This document shows positions 1 to 8,637 of a DNA stretch of 64,000 nt, one piece after another. The translations under genes and the position numbers were made by a program. This DNA comes from Tenacibaculum aquimarinum. GTDB lineage: Bacteria > Bacteroidota > Bacteroidia > Flavobacteriales > Flavobacteriaceae. Below the pieces are notes generated by a model. That model made no database searches. It saw only the letters and a program-made list of their open reading frames with translations, and had not been told where the DNA came from. Position 1 is the stretch's first letter; every line of letters begins with the position of its first letter. The stretch covers positions 1,054,001-1,118,000 of the forward strand of contig NZ_JAKGSC010000001.1 in NCBI RefSeq assembly GCF_022478115.1, in the 5' to 3' direction.

Positions 1-1
1 A

Positions 2-628
2 TTAGGAGACTTTAAAGAATTAAACATTATCTTAAAAGGAGATGTAGATGGTTCTGTAGAAGCCTTAACAGATTCGTTCCAAAAACTGTCAACAGAAGAA
101 ATTCAAGTTAATATTTTACATAAAGGAGTTGGAGCCATTACAGAAAGTGATGTGTTATTAGCAACAGCTTCAGATGCAATTGTAATCGGATTTAACGTTC
201 GACCACAAGCAAACGCTAGAGTTATAGCAGATAGAGAAGAAGTAGATATTAGAATGTACTCAATTATTTACGATGCAATTAACGATCTTAAAGATGCAAT
301 GGAAGGTATGTTATCTCCAGACATTAAAGAAGAAGTTACCGGTAACGTAGAAATTAGAGAAATCTATAAAATCTCTAAAGTTGGTAATATTGCAGGATGT
401 ATGGTTATGTCAGGTAAAATATTCAGAAACTCATTAATTAGAATTATTAGAGACGGTATTGTAGTTCATACAGGTACTTTAGAAGCTTTAAAACGTTTTA
501 AAGACGATGTAAAAGAAGTTGCAAAAGGGTACGATTGTGGTGTTCAGATAAAAGGATACAACGATATACAACAAGGTGACGTTATTGAAGCTTACCAAGA
601 AGTAGCCGTTAAGAAAAAACTGAAATAA
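2..628 (+). CDS. infB: Translation initiation factor IF-2, C-terminal part (5' truncated by window edge)
   Basis: The reading frame is open from base 2 and gives the last 208 residues of IF-2, the GTPase that brings initiator tRNA to the 30S subunit. It contains domain IV-type beta-barrel sequence: [12 protein letters not shown] near the start, then [20 protein letters not shown], and a final EVRE-like barrel with [23 protein letters not shown]. This is the standard C-terminal half of bacterial IF-2 and ends at the usual place ([11 protein letters not shown]). GTP-binding motifs lie upstream of the window. A strong terminator follows 23 bases after the stop, so infB ends its transcription unit. 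Identification is from family knowledge of the conserved C-terminus. Confidence 0.96.
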   Translation, partial: LGDFKELNIILKGDVDGSVEALTDSFQKLSTEEIQVNILHKGVGAITESDVLLATASDAIVIGFNVRPQANARVIADREEVDIRMYSIIYDAINDLKDAMEGMLSPDIKEEVTGNVEIREIYKISKVGNIAGCMVMSGKIFRNSLIRIIRDGIVVHTGTLEALKRFKDDVKEVAKGYDCGVQIKGYNDIQQGDVIEAYQEVAVKKKLK

Positions 629-650
629 ATTCAGTAGTTCAATAAAATTA

Positions 651-678
651 AAACCGATACGAAAGTGTCGGTTTTTTT
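651..678 (+). terminator. Intrinsic terminator after infB
   Basis: A 10-bp stem (AAACCGATAC with GTGTCGGTTT, one G-U pair) closed by a GAAA tetraloop runs into seven T. It lies 23 bases past the infB stop. Confidence 0.9.
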
Positions 679-777
679 GTGCGTTACGGTTTTTAGCGAG
701 TTTTTTTAAACGTTATTCTAAACTTGATAAAGAATCTTATTTCATGTATTAACTAGCTATAATTAATTCAAAAACCG

Positions 778-878
778 CCCGCGCTTTCCGCTATATCTTT
801 TTGTAAAAAAAAAACAAAAAGGTTAAGAATATCAACAGTTATTCGAACGGCTACAATCGCTAACGCGCCTACTTGCTA
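778..878 (+). repeat. Dispersed intergenic repeat, copy 1 (diverged)
   Basis: This is the first of four related stretches in the window (others near 22118, 34947 and 56378). All share the order CTTTCCGCtATATCTTTTT, an A/T-rich inverted stretch, AAAAAGg, then CAATCgCTAACGC and TACTTGC. It lies between the convergent infB and SPOR genes. It is non-coding, and its internal T-run/A-run can fold into a hairpin. Copy 1 has an extra stretch before CAATCGCTAACGC. The 629-1015 gap holds only this and two terminators. Confidence 0.7.
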
Positions 879-965
879 TTGAATGATGTTTCGAGTTTTG
901 TTAATGTTTTTTAAGGTTGTTTATTGATTTTGAGTAACGAAAAATTGTTTCAAAACTTAATTCAA

Positions 966-996
966 AAAAAAAATCCGAAGCAATAGCTTCAGATTT
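966..996 (-). terminator. Intrinsic terminator for the SPOR gene
   Basis: Read on the minus strand, AATCTGAAGC pairs with GCTTCGGATT around a TATT loop and is followed by nine T. It lies 20 bases after the SPOR gene stop. Confidence 0.85.
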
Positions 997-1015
997 TAAA
1001 ATTTGTATTTTTTAT

Positions 1016-1384
1016 CTAATCATTTTTTTTAATAACAATAGCGCCGGAAAACTTCTCTCTAATTTTATTAATAGCTTTATCGGCTTCTAATCTTGTTTTG
1101 TAATTTCCAACTTGTACTTTCCATTCTGGAGCATCATAATCTAACTTGTTATAAACACCAGGAAATTCTACTTGAAATTTACCTTTTGTGCTTCTTGCTC
1201 GTTTTTCTAAACCATTGTATAGCTGAATTCTAAAACCATGACCATAGCTTTTATTATAGTCTCTTTTTTTGGCTAATAAGCTAGAAATCTTATCGTTATC
1301 TTGAGTGCTGGTTTGTGCATTCACTGTAGAAATTCCAAGAAACGCAAAAAGTAGTACAGCGGAAAAATATATCTTAATTTTCAT
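1016..1384 (-). CDS. Small secreted SPOR-domain protein
   Basis: 122 residues with a typical N-terminal signal peptide (about residues 1-23, ending VNAQ). The remainder fits one SPOR domain: WKVQVGNYKTRLEADKAINKI matches the conserved second half, in which SPOR proteins read an odd-length beta strand and an Ala-rich helix. SPOR domains bind denuded septal glycan, so a periplasmic envelope or division role is expected, but nothing more specific can be said. It is transcribed alone, divergently from the act operon, and is flanked by its own promoter and terminator. The position between infB and actA is, from memory, common in Flavobacteriaceae. Confidence 0.85.
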   Translation of the reverse strand: MKIKIYFSAVLLFAFLGISTVNAQTSTQDNDKISSLLAKKRDYNKSYGHGFRIQLYNGLEKRARSTKGKFQVEFPGVYNKLDYDAPEWKVQVGNYKTRLEADKAINKIREKFSGAIVIKKND

Positions 1385-1401
1385 TATTATTTTAGTTTAT
1401 A

Positions 1402-1409
1402 CAAAAGTA
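1402..1409 (-). promoter_or_regulatory. -7 box of the SPOR gene promoter
   Basis: The minus strand reads TACTTTTG, a match to the Bacteroidota -7 consensus TAnnTTTG, 18 bases before the start codon. No clear -33 TTG was found. Confidence 0.55.
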
Positions 1410-1508
1410 ACGACTTGTTTCTGAATAAATTGAAATAAATCTTTATTTAGAATTAATATAAATTATAATTAACATTCTTTTAGCATTTCAAAATCTGAAC
1501 AGAATTAG

Positions 1509-1516
1509 TACTTTTG
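1509..1516 (+). promoter_or_regulatory. -7 box of the act-cox operon promoter
   Basis: TACTTTTG matches TAnnTTTG. The predicted transcription start is about 1521-1524, which would place the first base of the mRNA at or just before the hairpin at 1524-1545. The -33 region (about 1486) is T-rich but lacks a clean TTG. Confidence 0.6.
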
Positions 1517-1523
1517 TGCAACT

Positions 1524-1545
1524 GTATGAGGTGCAAACCTCATAC
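1524..1545 (+). promoter_or_regulatory. Perfect 9-bp hairpin at the 5' end of the act-cox mRNA
   Basis: GTATGAGGT pairs perfectly with ACCTCATAC around a GCAA (GNRA) tetraloop. No T-run follows, so it is not a terminator. A second, 12-base perfect palindrome (AAACTATAGTTT) lies at 1564-1575, just before the actA start at 1583. A 5'-terminal stem-loop of this kind could stabilise the long mRNA or control translation; that function is inferred. Confidence 0.7.
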
Positions 1546-1582
1546 CAAAAATACATAGATTTTAAACTATAGTTTGTAAAAT

Positions 1583-2869
1583 ATGAAGAGTGTAGCACTA
1601 CACAATAGACTAACCAACGTATTCTTAAAGAGTCTTACTTTACTTTTAATATTATCTTTTAGCTTCTCGTCTCAGGCGCAAGAAGTAGACGCAGCGCGTC
1701 AAAAAGAGGGTAGAAAATTATTTAGATCACTTTGTGCATCGTGTCATAAACTAGATAAAAAACTAGTTGGGCCAGCATTAGGAGGTGTTGAAGATAGAAG
1801 AGAAAACGATTGGTTGCAAAGCTGGATTAAAGATAATACAGCCTTAATTAAATCTGGAGATGCTGATGCAATTGAGGCAGCAGAATTCAGTCCAACAGCA
1901 ATGACGGCTTTTCCTCAATTAGACGAAAAGCAAATAAACGATATTCTTTATTATACCACAGTTGGTGATCCTGTTAAGCCAGGAGCAGTTGCTGATGTTG
2001 CTTCTGCAAGTGAGCAAGGTGCGGCGCCAGGTTGGTTAATTTATATACTAGCGGCAGCAATTATTGTAGCCTTTTTAATTATTGCGAGTTTATTAAAAAC
2101 AATTAGCGAATTAAAAGGAGCGCCAAAAACACCAGGAGCTGTAGCTACAATTAATGAAGTTTGGGAAGGCGTAAAGAAAAATACTTTCTTAAAAGTTTTA
2201 ACTGTAATATTTGGAGCATTAGTTGCTGCATATTTCTTATTCGGAACTTTATTTAAAATTGGAGTTGAAGAAGGGTATCAACCAATTCAACCAATTGCAT
2301 TTTCACATAAAATCCACGCAGGAGACAATAAAATAGAATGTCAATATTGTCACTCTTCGGCAAAACATAGCAAAACATCTGGAATTCCTTCGGTAAATGT
2401 ATGTATGAACTGTCATAAAGGAATTTCTGAAGTAGCAGATGACACTAAAGTTGTTTTTGAAGATGGAACTTTAGGTAAATCAGAATTAGATTCAGAAATC
2501 GCTAAGATTTACGATGCTGCAGGTTGGGATGCCGATAAATTAGAGTACACAGGAGAAACAAAGCCAGTAAAATGGGTTCGTGTACATAACTTGCCGGATT
2601 TTGCATATTTTAATCACTCGCAACACGTAACTGTTGGAGGTTTAAAATGTCAAAAATGTCACGGTCCAGTTGAAGAAATGGAAGAAGTGTATCAATATTC
2701 TCCATTAACAATGGGTTGGTGTATCGATTGTCATAAAGACACAAAAGTAGATTTAAAAGGTAACGAATATTACGCAAAAATACACAAAGAGTTGGCTGCC
2801 AAATTTGGCGTTGAGCAAGTAACAATTGCACAACTTGGAGGTAAAGAGTGTGGTAAATGTCACTATTAA
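1583..2869 (+). CDS. actA: Alternative complex III subunit ActA, fused to an N-terminal monoheme cytochrome c
   Basis: 428 residues. A signal peptide (about 12-33) is followed by a monoheme cytochrome c domain with CASCH at 51-55, a membrane segment at about 151-171, a second at about 203-222, then a multiheme domain with CQYCH (253-257), CMNCH (274-278), CQKCH (356-360), CIDCH (380-384) and CGKCH (423-427). That is six c-heme sites, whereas the characterised Rhodothermus ActA is pentaheme; the extra one belongs to the fused front domain. ActA relays electrons from the quinol-oxidising part of complex III in the periplasm. It is the first gene of an eight-gene operon and sits behind a structured leader. 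Confidence 0.92.
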   Translation: MKSVALHNRLTNVFLKSLTLLLILSFSFSSQAQEVDAARQKEGRKLFRSLCASCHKLDKKLVGPALGGVEDRRENDWLQSWIKDNTALIKSGDADAIEAAEFSPTAMTAFPQLDEKQINDILYYTTVGDPVKPGAVADVASASEQGAAPGWLIYILAAAIIVAFLIIASLLKTISELKGAPKTPGAVATINEVWEGVKKNTFLKVLTVIFGALVAAYFLFGTLFKIGVEEGYQPIQPIAFSHKIHAGDNKIECQYCHSSAKHSKTSGIPSVNVCMNCHKGISEVADDTKVVFEDGTLGKSELDSEIAKIYDAAGWDADKLEYTGETKPVKWVRVHNLPDFAYFNHSQHVTVGGLKCQKCHGPVEEMEEVYQYSPLTMGWCIDCHKDTKVDLKGNEYYAKIHKELAAKFGVEQVTIAQLGGKECGKCHY

Positions 2870-2949
2870 TATAAATTAAAAAATTTAAAGATTCAGTAAA
2901 TTGTAGTTTTCAATTTTTAAATCTTTTAATCATTAAATAAAAAGCATAA

Positions 2950-5900
2950 ATGGCTTCAAACAAAAAATACTGGAAAAGCGTCGAAGAACTAAAAGATAGT
3001 TCTGTAGTTGAGACGTTAAGTAAAAATGAGTTTGTAGAAGAAATTCCAACTGATGATTTTTTAGGCGATAAAGAAACGCTTGAAAACTCTTCAACTTCTC
3101 GTAGAGATTTCTTAAAATATGTAGGGTTTACAACAGCAGCCGCTTCTTTAGCAGCCTGTGAAGGTCCAGTAAGAAAATCTATTCCTTATGTAGTAAAACC
3201 AGAAGACACTGTTGCAGGTGTTGCAGATTGGTATGCAACTACAATGGCAGATGGTTACGATTTTGCAAATGTGTTAGTAAAAACACGTGAAGGTCGTCCA
3301 ATTCAAATAATGCCAAATAAAGAAGCAAACGGAACAACAAATGCACGTGTGCAAGCTTCTGTACTTTCTTTATATGATGAGGCGTTAAGATTAAAAGAAC
3401 CAACAAAAGGTTCAACTGTAATTTCTTGGGCAGATGCTGATAAAGAAATTGGAGCAAAATTAAACGAATTAAAAGATGCTAACCAACCTGTTGTATTATT
3501 AACAGGAACTATGGCGAGTCCATCTACAGATAAAATCATTTCTGAATTTACTACAGTATATCCAAACGTAGAACACGTTGTGTATGATGCAATTTCAGAA
3601 AGCGGTGCTGCCGATGCTTTTGAAGCTATGTATGGTAAGCGCGCATTACCAAATTACGATTTAAGCAAAGCGAAAGTAATTGCTTCTTTTGGGGCAGATT
3701 TCTTAGGAGATTTCCACGGTGGATTCGAAAAATCTTACATAGCAGGTCGTAAACCAGAAACGGGGCACATGTCTTACCACGTTCAAGTGGAAAGTAATAT
3801 GTCTTTAACTGGAGCAAATGCAGATAAACGTGTGGTTGTAAAACCATCTGATCAAGTATTCGCTTTATTAAACCTATACAATGCTGTAACGGGAGCAAAT
3901 ATTCCTTCTAAAGCGACCCCAATTGATGCTGTTGTAAAAACACTTTCTGAAGACCTTCAAAAAGCAGGTTCTAAAGCAGTTGTTTTAACAGGGTTGAATG
4001 ATAAAAACGCACAATTAATAGCATTGGCAATTAACAAAGCATTAAGTAGTGATGTTATTGATGTAAACAATACATTAAATACGCGTCAAGGAAACGATGC
4101 TAAAGTTGCTAAAGTTGTAGCAGATTTAAAAGCAGGTAAAGTAGCAGGTCTTATTACGTATAATGTTGATCCTGTTTATACACTTGCTAATTCAGCAGAT
4201 TTTTCAGAAGGATTAAAGAAAGCTAAATTATCAGTTGCAATTTCTACGGAAAATAGCGCAACGGCAATGGCTTCTGAATTTGTATTACCAGCGCCTCATT
4301 ATTTAGAATCTTGGGGAGATGTTATGATTTCTGAATCTAACTTCGGATTAATGCAACCAACTATTCAGCCATTATTTAATACACGTCAATTACAAGACAC
4401 GTTATTAACCTGGTCAGGAAACTCAACAAAATATTATGATTATTTAAAAATAAATTCAGCAGCTATTTTAGGAACAACTTCTTGGAATACAGTTTTACAT
4501 GATGGTTCTTTTAATAAAGAAGTAACTGCAAGTAATACAGCTGGAGATGTTGATATTAATGCAGTTGCTGTAGCATTAAATAAAGCTACAAAAGCATCAG
4601 CATTTGAATTAAATTTATATGCCAAAGGTGGTATGGGAGACGGTAAACAAGCGAATAATCCTTGGTTACAAGAATTTCCAGATCCAATTACTCGTGCAGC
4701 ATGGGATAATTACTTAACTGTTTCTATGGCAGATGCCAAAACATTAGGTTTTGAAAATCCTGTAAAAGATAATGGTGCAATTAATGGTAATTATGCAAGT
4801 GTAACTGTAAACGGTGTAACTATTAAAAATGTTCCAGTAATGGTTCAACCAGGTCAAGCAAATGGATCTCTAGGTTTAGCATTTGGTTACGGAAAATTAG
4901 CAGGCTTAAAAGAAGAAATGCAAGTTGGGGTAAATGCTTACTCTTTATATGCAAACGGAAATAATGTTCAGTATAATGTTTCTATTGAAAAAACATCTGA
5001 AGCAGTACACAAGTTTGCTTGTACTCAAGTACAAAAAACAATTGCAGGTCGTCACGATATATTAAAGGAAGCTACGTTAAAAGAATATTTAACTGTAGAT
5101 CCTAAAGATCATAAAAATGGATGGAACGTTCCTGCTATGGTTTCTTATGACCATCAAGAAGTAGAAGCAAAATCTATCGATTTATGGGATGAGCATAACA
5201 GAGAAGTAGGTCATCACTTTAACTTATCTATAGACTTAACATCTTGTACAGGATGTGGTGCTTGTGTTGTTGCATGTCATGCAGAGAACAATGTGCCAGT
5301 TGTAGGTAAAAATGAAGTAAGAGTTGGTAGAGATATGCACTGGTTGCGTATTGATAGATATTACTCTTCTGAAGTTGAAACAAGAGAAGAAGCTAAAGAA
5401 TTAGGTTTAAGTAGAGCAGAAATGTATTCAGCTTTAGAAACTGAAGCAGAAAATCCTTCTGTTACCTTCCAACCAATGATGTGTCAGCACTGTAACCACG
5501 CTCCGTGTGAAACGGTTTGTCCAGTTGCAGCAACATCTCACGGTCGTCAAGGTCAAAACCAAATGGCTTATAATAGATGTGTTGGTACTAGATATTGTGC
5601 AAACAACTGTCCTTATAGAGTTAGACGTTTTAACTGGTTTAACTATGCAGAGAACAAAGAGTTCGATTTCAACATGAATAATGAATACGGTAAAATGGTG
5701 TTAAATCCAGATGTTGTAGTTCGTTCTCGTGGAGTTATGGAAAAATGTTCTATGTGTATCCAAATGACACAAGCAACAATTTTAAAAGCTAAGAAAGAAG
5801 GAAGAGCAGTTAATAAAGATGAATTCTCAACTGCTTGTTCATCAGCTTGTACAACAGGAGCTATGGTTTTTGGAGATGTTAACAACAAGAAAGACGAAGT

Positions 5901-6006
5901 AGCTGCATTAGCAGAAGATAAAAGAGCATTTCACGTATTAGATTACCTACAAACGAAACCGAATGTAGTGTATCAAGTGAAAGTTAGAAATACAAACGAA
6001 GCATAA
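2950..6006 (+). CDS. actB: Alternative complex III iron-sulfur subunit ActB (Tat-exported, molybdopterin-oxidoreductase-like)
   Basis: 1018 residues. A Tat-type motif TSRRDFLKYVGF at 49-60 marks folded export, displaced from the extreme N-terminus by about 45 residues, as is usual in this family. The large middle part resembles the molybdopterin oxidoreductase fold, which in ActB binds no cofactor (family knowledge). The last third is a ferredoxin-like module: CTGCGACVVACH near 766, MCQHCNHAPCETVCP near 843, CVGTRYCANNCPYR near 877, CSMC near 933 and CSSACTTGAM near 962, expected to hold three 4Fe-4S and one 3Fe-4S cluster. It links the quinol-oxidising NrfD-like subunits to the hemes of ActA. 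Confidence 0.94.
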   Translation: MASNKKYWKSVEELKDSSVVETLSKNEFVEEIPTDDFLGDKETLENSSTSRRDFLKYVGFTTAAASLAACEGPVRKSIPYVVKPEDTVAGVADWYATTMADGYDFANVLVKTREGRPIQIMPNKEANGTTNARVQASVLSLYDEALRLKEPTKGSTVISWADADKEIGAKLNELKDANQPVVLLTGTMASPSTDKIISEFTTVYPNVEHVVYDAISESGAADAFEAMYGKRALPNYDLSKAKVIASFGADFLGDFHGGFEKSYIAGRKPETGHMSYHVQVESNMSLTGANADKRVVVKPSDQVFALLNLYNAVTGANIPSKATPIDAVVKTLSEDLQKAGSKAVVLTGLNDKNAQLIALAINKALSSDVIDVNNTLNTRQGNDAKVAKVVADLKAGKVAGLITYNVDPVYTLANSADFSEGLKKAKLSVAISTENSATAMASEFVLPAPHYLESWGDVMISESNFGLMQPTIQPLFNTRQLQDTLLTWSGNSTKYYDYLKINSAAILGTTSWNTVLHDGSFNKEVTASNTAGDVDINAVAVALNKATKASAFELNLYAKGGMGDGKQANNPWLQEFPDPITRAAWDNYLTVSMADAKTLGFENPVKDNGAINGNYASVTVNGVTIKNVPVMVQPGQANGSLGLAFGYGKLAGLKEEMQVGVNAYSLYANGNNVQYNVSIEKTSEAVHKFACTQVQKTIAGRHDILKEATLKEYLTVDPKDHKNGWNVPAMVSYDHQEVEAKSIDLWDEHNREVGHHFNLSIDLTSCTGCGACVVACHAENNVPVVGKNEVRVGRDMHWLRIDRYYSSEVETREEAKELGLSRAEMYSALETEAENPSVTFQPMMCQHCNHAPCETVCPVAATSHGRQGQNQMAYNRCVGTRYCANNCPYRVRRFNWFNYAENKEFDFNMNNEYGKMVLNPDVVVRSRGVMEKCSMCIQMTQATILKAKKEGRAVNKDEFSTACSSACTTGAMVFGDVNNKKDEVAALAEDKRAFHVLDYLQTKPNVVYQVKVRNTNEA

Positions 6007-6100
6007 TCGAGTTGATTTTTTTGAAGTATTAAGTTGAAGAGCTTAATAAACTTTAAAAATATTCAAACTTTAAACTAAAATTAAATTAAGTAATAAAAAT

Positions 6101-7528
6101 ATGTCTCATTACGAAGCACCCATAAGGGAACCTTTAGTATTAGGTAATAAAAGTTACCACGACATTACCGAAGACATTGCTAAACCTATAGAAGGTAAAG
6201 CAAACAAAAACTGGTATATAGCATTTTATATTTCTTTAGCAGCAATGTTATGGGGATTTGGATGTATTTTCTATACAGTTGGAACAGGTATTGGAGTTTG
6301 GGGATTAAGCAAGAACATTGGATGGGCTTGGGATATCACAAACTTTGTATGGTGGGTAGGTATTGGTCACGCCGGTACATTAATCTCAGCGGTACTACTT
6401 TTATTCCGTCAAAAATGGAGAATGGCAATTAACCGTTCTGCAGAAGCAATGACAATATTTGCAGTATTCCAAGCAGGATTGTTTCCAATTATTCACATGG
6501 GACGTCCATGGAATGGTTACTGGGTATTACCAATTCCGAATCAATTTGGTTCTTTATGGGTAAACTTTAACTCGCCATTACTTTGGGATGTATTTGCAAT
6601 TTCAACATATTTATCTGTATCATTAGTTTTCTGGTGGACAGGTTTATTACCAGATTTTGCAACGATTAGAGATAGAGCAGTTAAACCTTTTCAAAAGAAA
6701 ATTTATTCTTTATTATCTTTCGGATGGTCAGGTAGAGCAAAAGATTGGCAACGTTTTGAAGAAGTATCTTTAGTACTTGCAGGTTTAGCAACACCATTAG
6801 TACTTTCTGTACACACAATTGTATCGATGGACTTTGCTACATCGATCAATCCAGGTTGGCACTCAACAATTTTCCCTCCTTATTTCGTAGCTGGAGCAAT
6901 CTTTTCTGGATTTGCAATGGTACAAACGTTATTAGGTATTATGAGAAAAGTAACTAATATGGAAGCATATATTACACGTTTACACGTAGAGTATATGAAT
7001 ATTGTAATTATTGTTACTGGAGGAATAGTAGCAGTAGCCTATGCAACAGAATTCTTTATTGCATGGTATACAGGTTCTCCATATGAATACTATACATATT
7101 TATCAATTGGTGCAGAAACTGGACCTTACGGATGGGCTTTCTGGTCATTATTAATATGTAACATCTTTACACCACAATTACTTTGGATTAAAAAGATAAG
7201 AAGAAGTTTTATTTGGTCATTCATTATCTCTATTGTAATTAATATTGGTATGTGGTTTGAGCGTTTCGATATTATTGCAATTGTATTAAGTAAAGGTCAC
7301 TTACCATCAACATGGTGGCGTTTTGAACCAACATTTGTAGATGTAGGTATCTTTATTGGAACTATCGGTTTCTTCTTTGTATTATTCTTATTATATGCAA
7401 GAACATTCCCAGTAATTCCTATTGCAGAAATGAAAACAATATTAAAATCTTCAGGAGAAAATTATAAGAAGCAAAGAGATGGAATTTCTACTTCTCAAGT
7501 TGAAGATAATAACACTATAAACGGATAA
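6101..7528 (+). CDS. actC: Alternative complex III quinol-oxidising membrane subunit ActC (NrfD/PsrC family)
   Basis: 475 residues with about ten membrane helices, in the NrfD/PsrC family. Family-typical segments are visible: WWVGIGHAGTLISAVLLLFRQKWR near 88 and HMGRPWNGYW near 132. ActC carries one of the two putative quinol-binding sites of alternative complex III and sits beside ActB in the membrane. The gene lies 94 bases after actB in a gap without any recognisable terminator, and its stop is followed two bases later by actD, so the two are co-translated. The charged C-terminal tail is short and lies outside the membrane. Confidence 0.94.
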   Translation: MSHYEAPIREPLVLGNKSYHDITEDIAKPIEGKANKNWYIAFYISLAAMLWGFGCIFYTVGTGIGVWGLSKNIGWAWDITNFVWWVGIGHAGTLISAVLLLFRQKWRMAINRSAEAMTIFAVFQAGLFPIIHMGRPWNGYWVLPIPNQFGSLWVNFNSPLLWDVFAISTYLSVSLVFWWTGLLPDFATIRDRAVKPFQKKIYSLLSFGWSGRAKDWQRFEEVSLVLAGLATPLVLSVHTIVSMDFATSINPGWHSTIFPPYFVAGAIFSGFAMVQTLLGIMRKVTNMEAYITRLHVEYMNIVIIVTGGIVAVAYATEFFIAWYTGSPYEYYTYLSIGAETGPYGWAFWSLLICNIFTPQLLWIKKIRRSFIWSFIISIVINIGMWFERFDIIAIVLSKGHLPSTWWRFEPTFVDVGIFIGTIGFFFVLFLLYARTFPVIPIAEMKTILKSSGENYKKQRDGISTSQVEDNNTING

Positions 7529-7530
7529 TT

Positions 7531-8067
7531 ATGGGAGCACACGAAGCATCAAAAGTTATTCATGCACTTTACAATGATGACGAAATCCTAATGGATGCAG
7601 TTAAAAAAGTAAAAGGAGAACACCATCATATAGAAGAAATATTTTGTCCTTTTCCAGTTCATGGACTAGACAAAGCAATGGGTTTAGCGCCAACGCGTTT
7701 AGCAATTACAGCTTTTATGTATGGAATTACAGGTTTGTCTGTAGCAATATGGCTTACTTGGTATACAATGATACACGATTGGCCGCAAGATATTGGTGGT
7801 AAACCAAACTTTTCTTGGGCAACAAACATGCCAGCATTTGTGCCAATTATGTTTGAATTAACTGTATTTTTTGCAGCTCACTTAATGGTAATTACTTTTT
7901 ACATGAGAAGTAAGATTTGGCCATTTAAAGAAGCAGAAAACCCAGATCCAAGAACAACCGATGACCATTTCTTAATGGAAATTCCAGTTCACGGAAACGA
8001 AGAAGAATTAAAAACGTTATTAGCAGCTACAGGAGCTGTAGAAATTAACGTAGTAGACAAGCATTAA
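7531..8067 (+). CDS. actD: Alternative complex III subunit ActD (DUF3341)
   Basis: 178 residues, DUF3341 family. The N-terminal soluble stretch contains a conserved EIFCPFPVHGLDKAMGL segment (about 39-55), followed by two membrane helices (about 58-80 and 106-128) and a cytoplasmic tail with the family-typical DDHFLMEIPVHG. It is a small integral subunit of the quinol:cytochrome/acceptor oxidoreductase; in known structures it supports ActC and ActF and carries no cofactor. It starts two bases after the actC stop and precedes actE by 11 bases. Confidence 0.93.
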   Translation: MGAHEASKVIHALYNDDEILMDAVKKVKGEHHHIEEIFCPFPVHGLDKAMGLAPTRLAITAFMYGITGLSVAIWLTWYTMIHDWPQDIGGKPNFSWATNMPAFVPIMFELTVFFAAHLMVITFYMRSKIWPFKEAENPDPRTTDDHFLMEIPVHGNEEELKTLLAATGAVEINVVDKH

Positions 8068-8078
8068 TCAATAGATAA

Positions 8079-8624
8079 ATGAAGAGTTTAAAAATAATAT
8101 TCAGTTTAGTAGTACTTACAAGTATAGTTTCTTGTGGTAACAAACGAGAGCCAAGTTTGCAATATATGCCAGATATGTATGTGTCTGTACCTTATGATGT
8201 AAATGGAGCTGAAGGTGTAAATGGAAAACCAGTTAACTCTAAACCAGTTGCAGGTACCGTTAAAAGAGGAGGATATCCTGCTTATGACATTTTAGACACT
8301 AATGAAGGTTACGAGAAAGCTAAAAATGAATTGCAAAATCCGTTAGAAGTTACTGAAGATAACTTAACAAACGGAAAAGCAATGTACGATATTTACTGTG
8401 CAGTATGTCATGGTAAAAAAGGTGATGGAAACGGAATTTTAACTGAACGTGATAAGTTTGCAGGAATTCCTAATTATAAAGACAGAGAACTTACTGAAGG
8501 AAGCATTTACCATGTAATTATGCACGGTAAAAACTTAATGGGGTCTCACGCATCTCAAATGACACCAACTGAGCGTTGGCAAGTTGTTCAGTACGTAGAA
8601 AAATTAAAAGCAGATTTAAAATAA
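8079..8624 (+). CDS. actE: Alternative complex III monoheme cytochrome c lipoprotein ActE
   Basis: 181 residues. A lipobox ending SIVSC gives an acylated Cys at residue 19, anchoring the protein to the periplasmic face. The heme c site is CAVCH at 107-111, followed by the class I pattern GKKGDGNG; a likely Met ligand is M154 in KNLMGSHASQM. ActE is the terminal electron carrier of alternative complex III and probably hands electrons to the caa3- or aa3-type oxidase encoded two genes downstream. It lies between actD and actF with gaps of 11 and 13 bases. Confidence 0.93.
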   Translation: MKSLKIIFSLVVLTSIVSCGNKREPSLQYMPDMYVSVPYDVNGAEGVNGKPVNSKPVAGTVKRGGYPAYDILDTNEGYEKAKNELQNPLEVTEDNLTNGKAMYDIYCAVCHGKKGDGNGILTERDKFAGIPNYKDRELTEGSIYHVIMHGKNLMGSHASQMTPTERWQVVQYVEKLKADLK

Positions 8625-8637
8625 ATCTATAATAGAT

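Noticed and set aside
1524-1545. Terminator ahead of actA
   Set aside because: The hairpin has no following T-run and begins at the predicted transcription start, so it is a 5' leader structure rather than a terminator.
3239-3898. Long open frames on the minus strand inside actB
   Set aside because: They are antisense to a well-conserved gene and show leucine-rich composition typical of shadow frames in AT-rich DNA.
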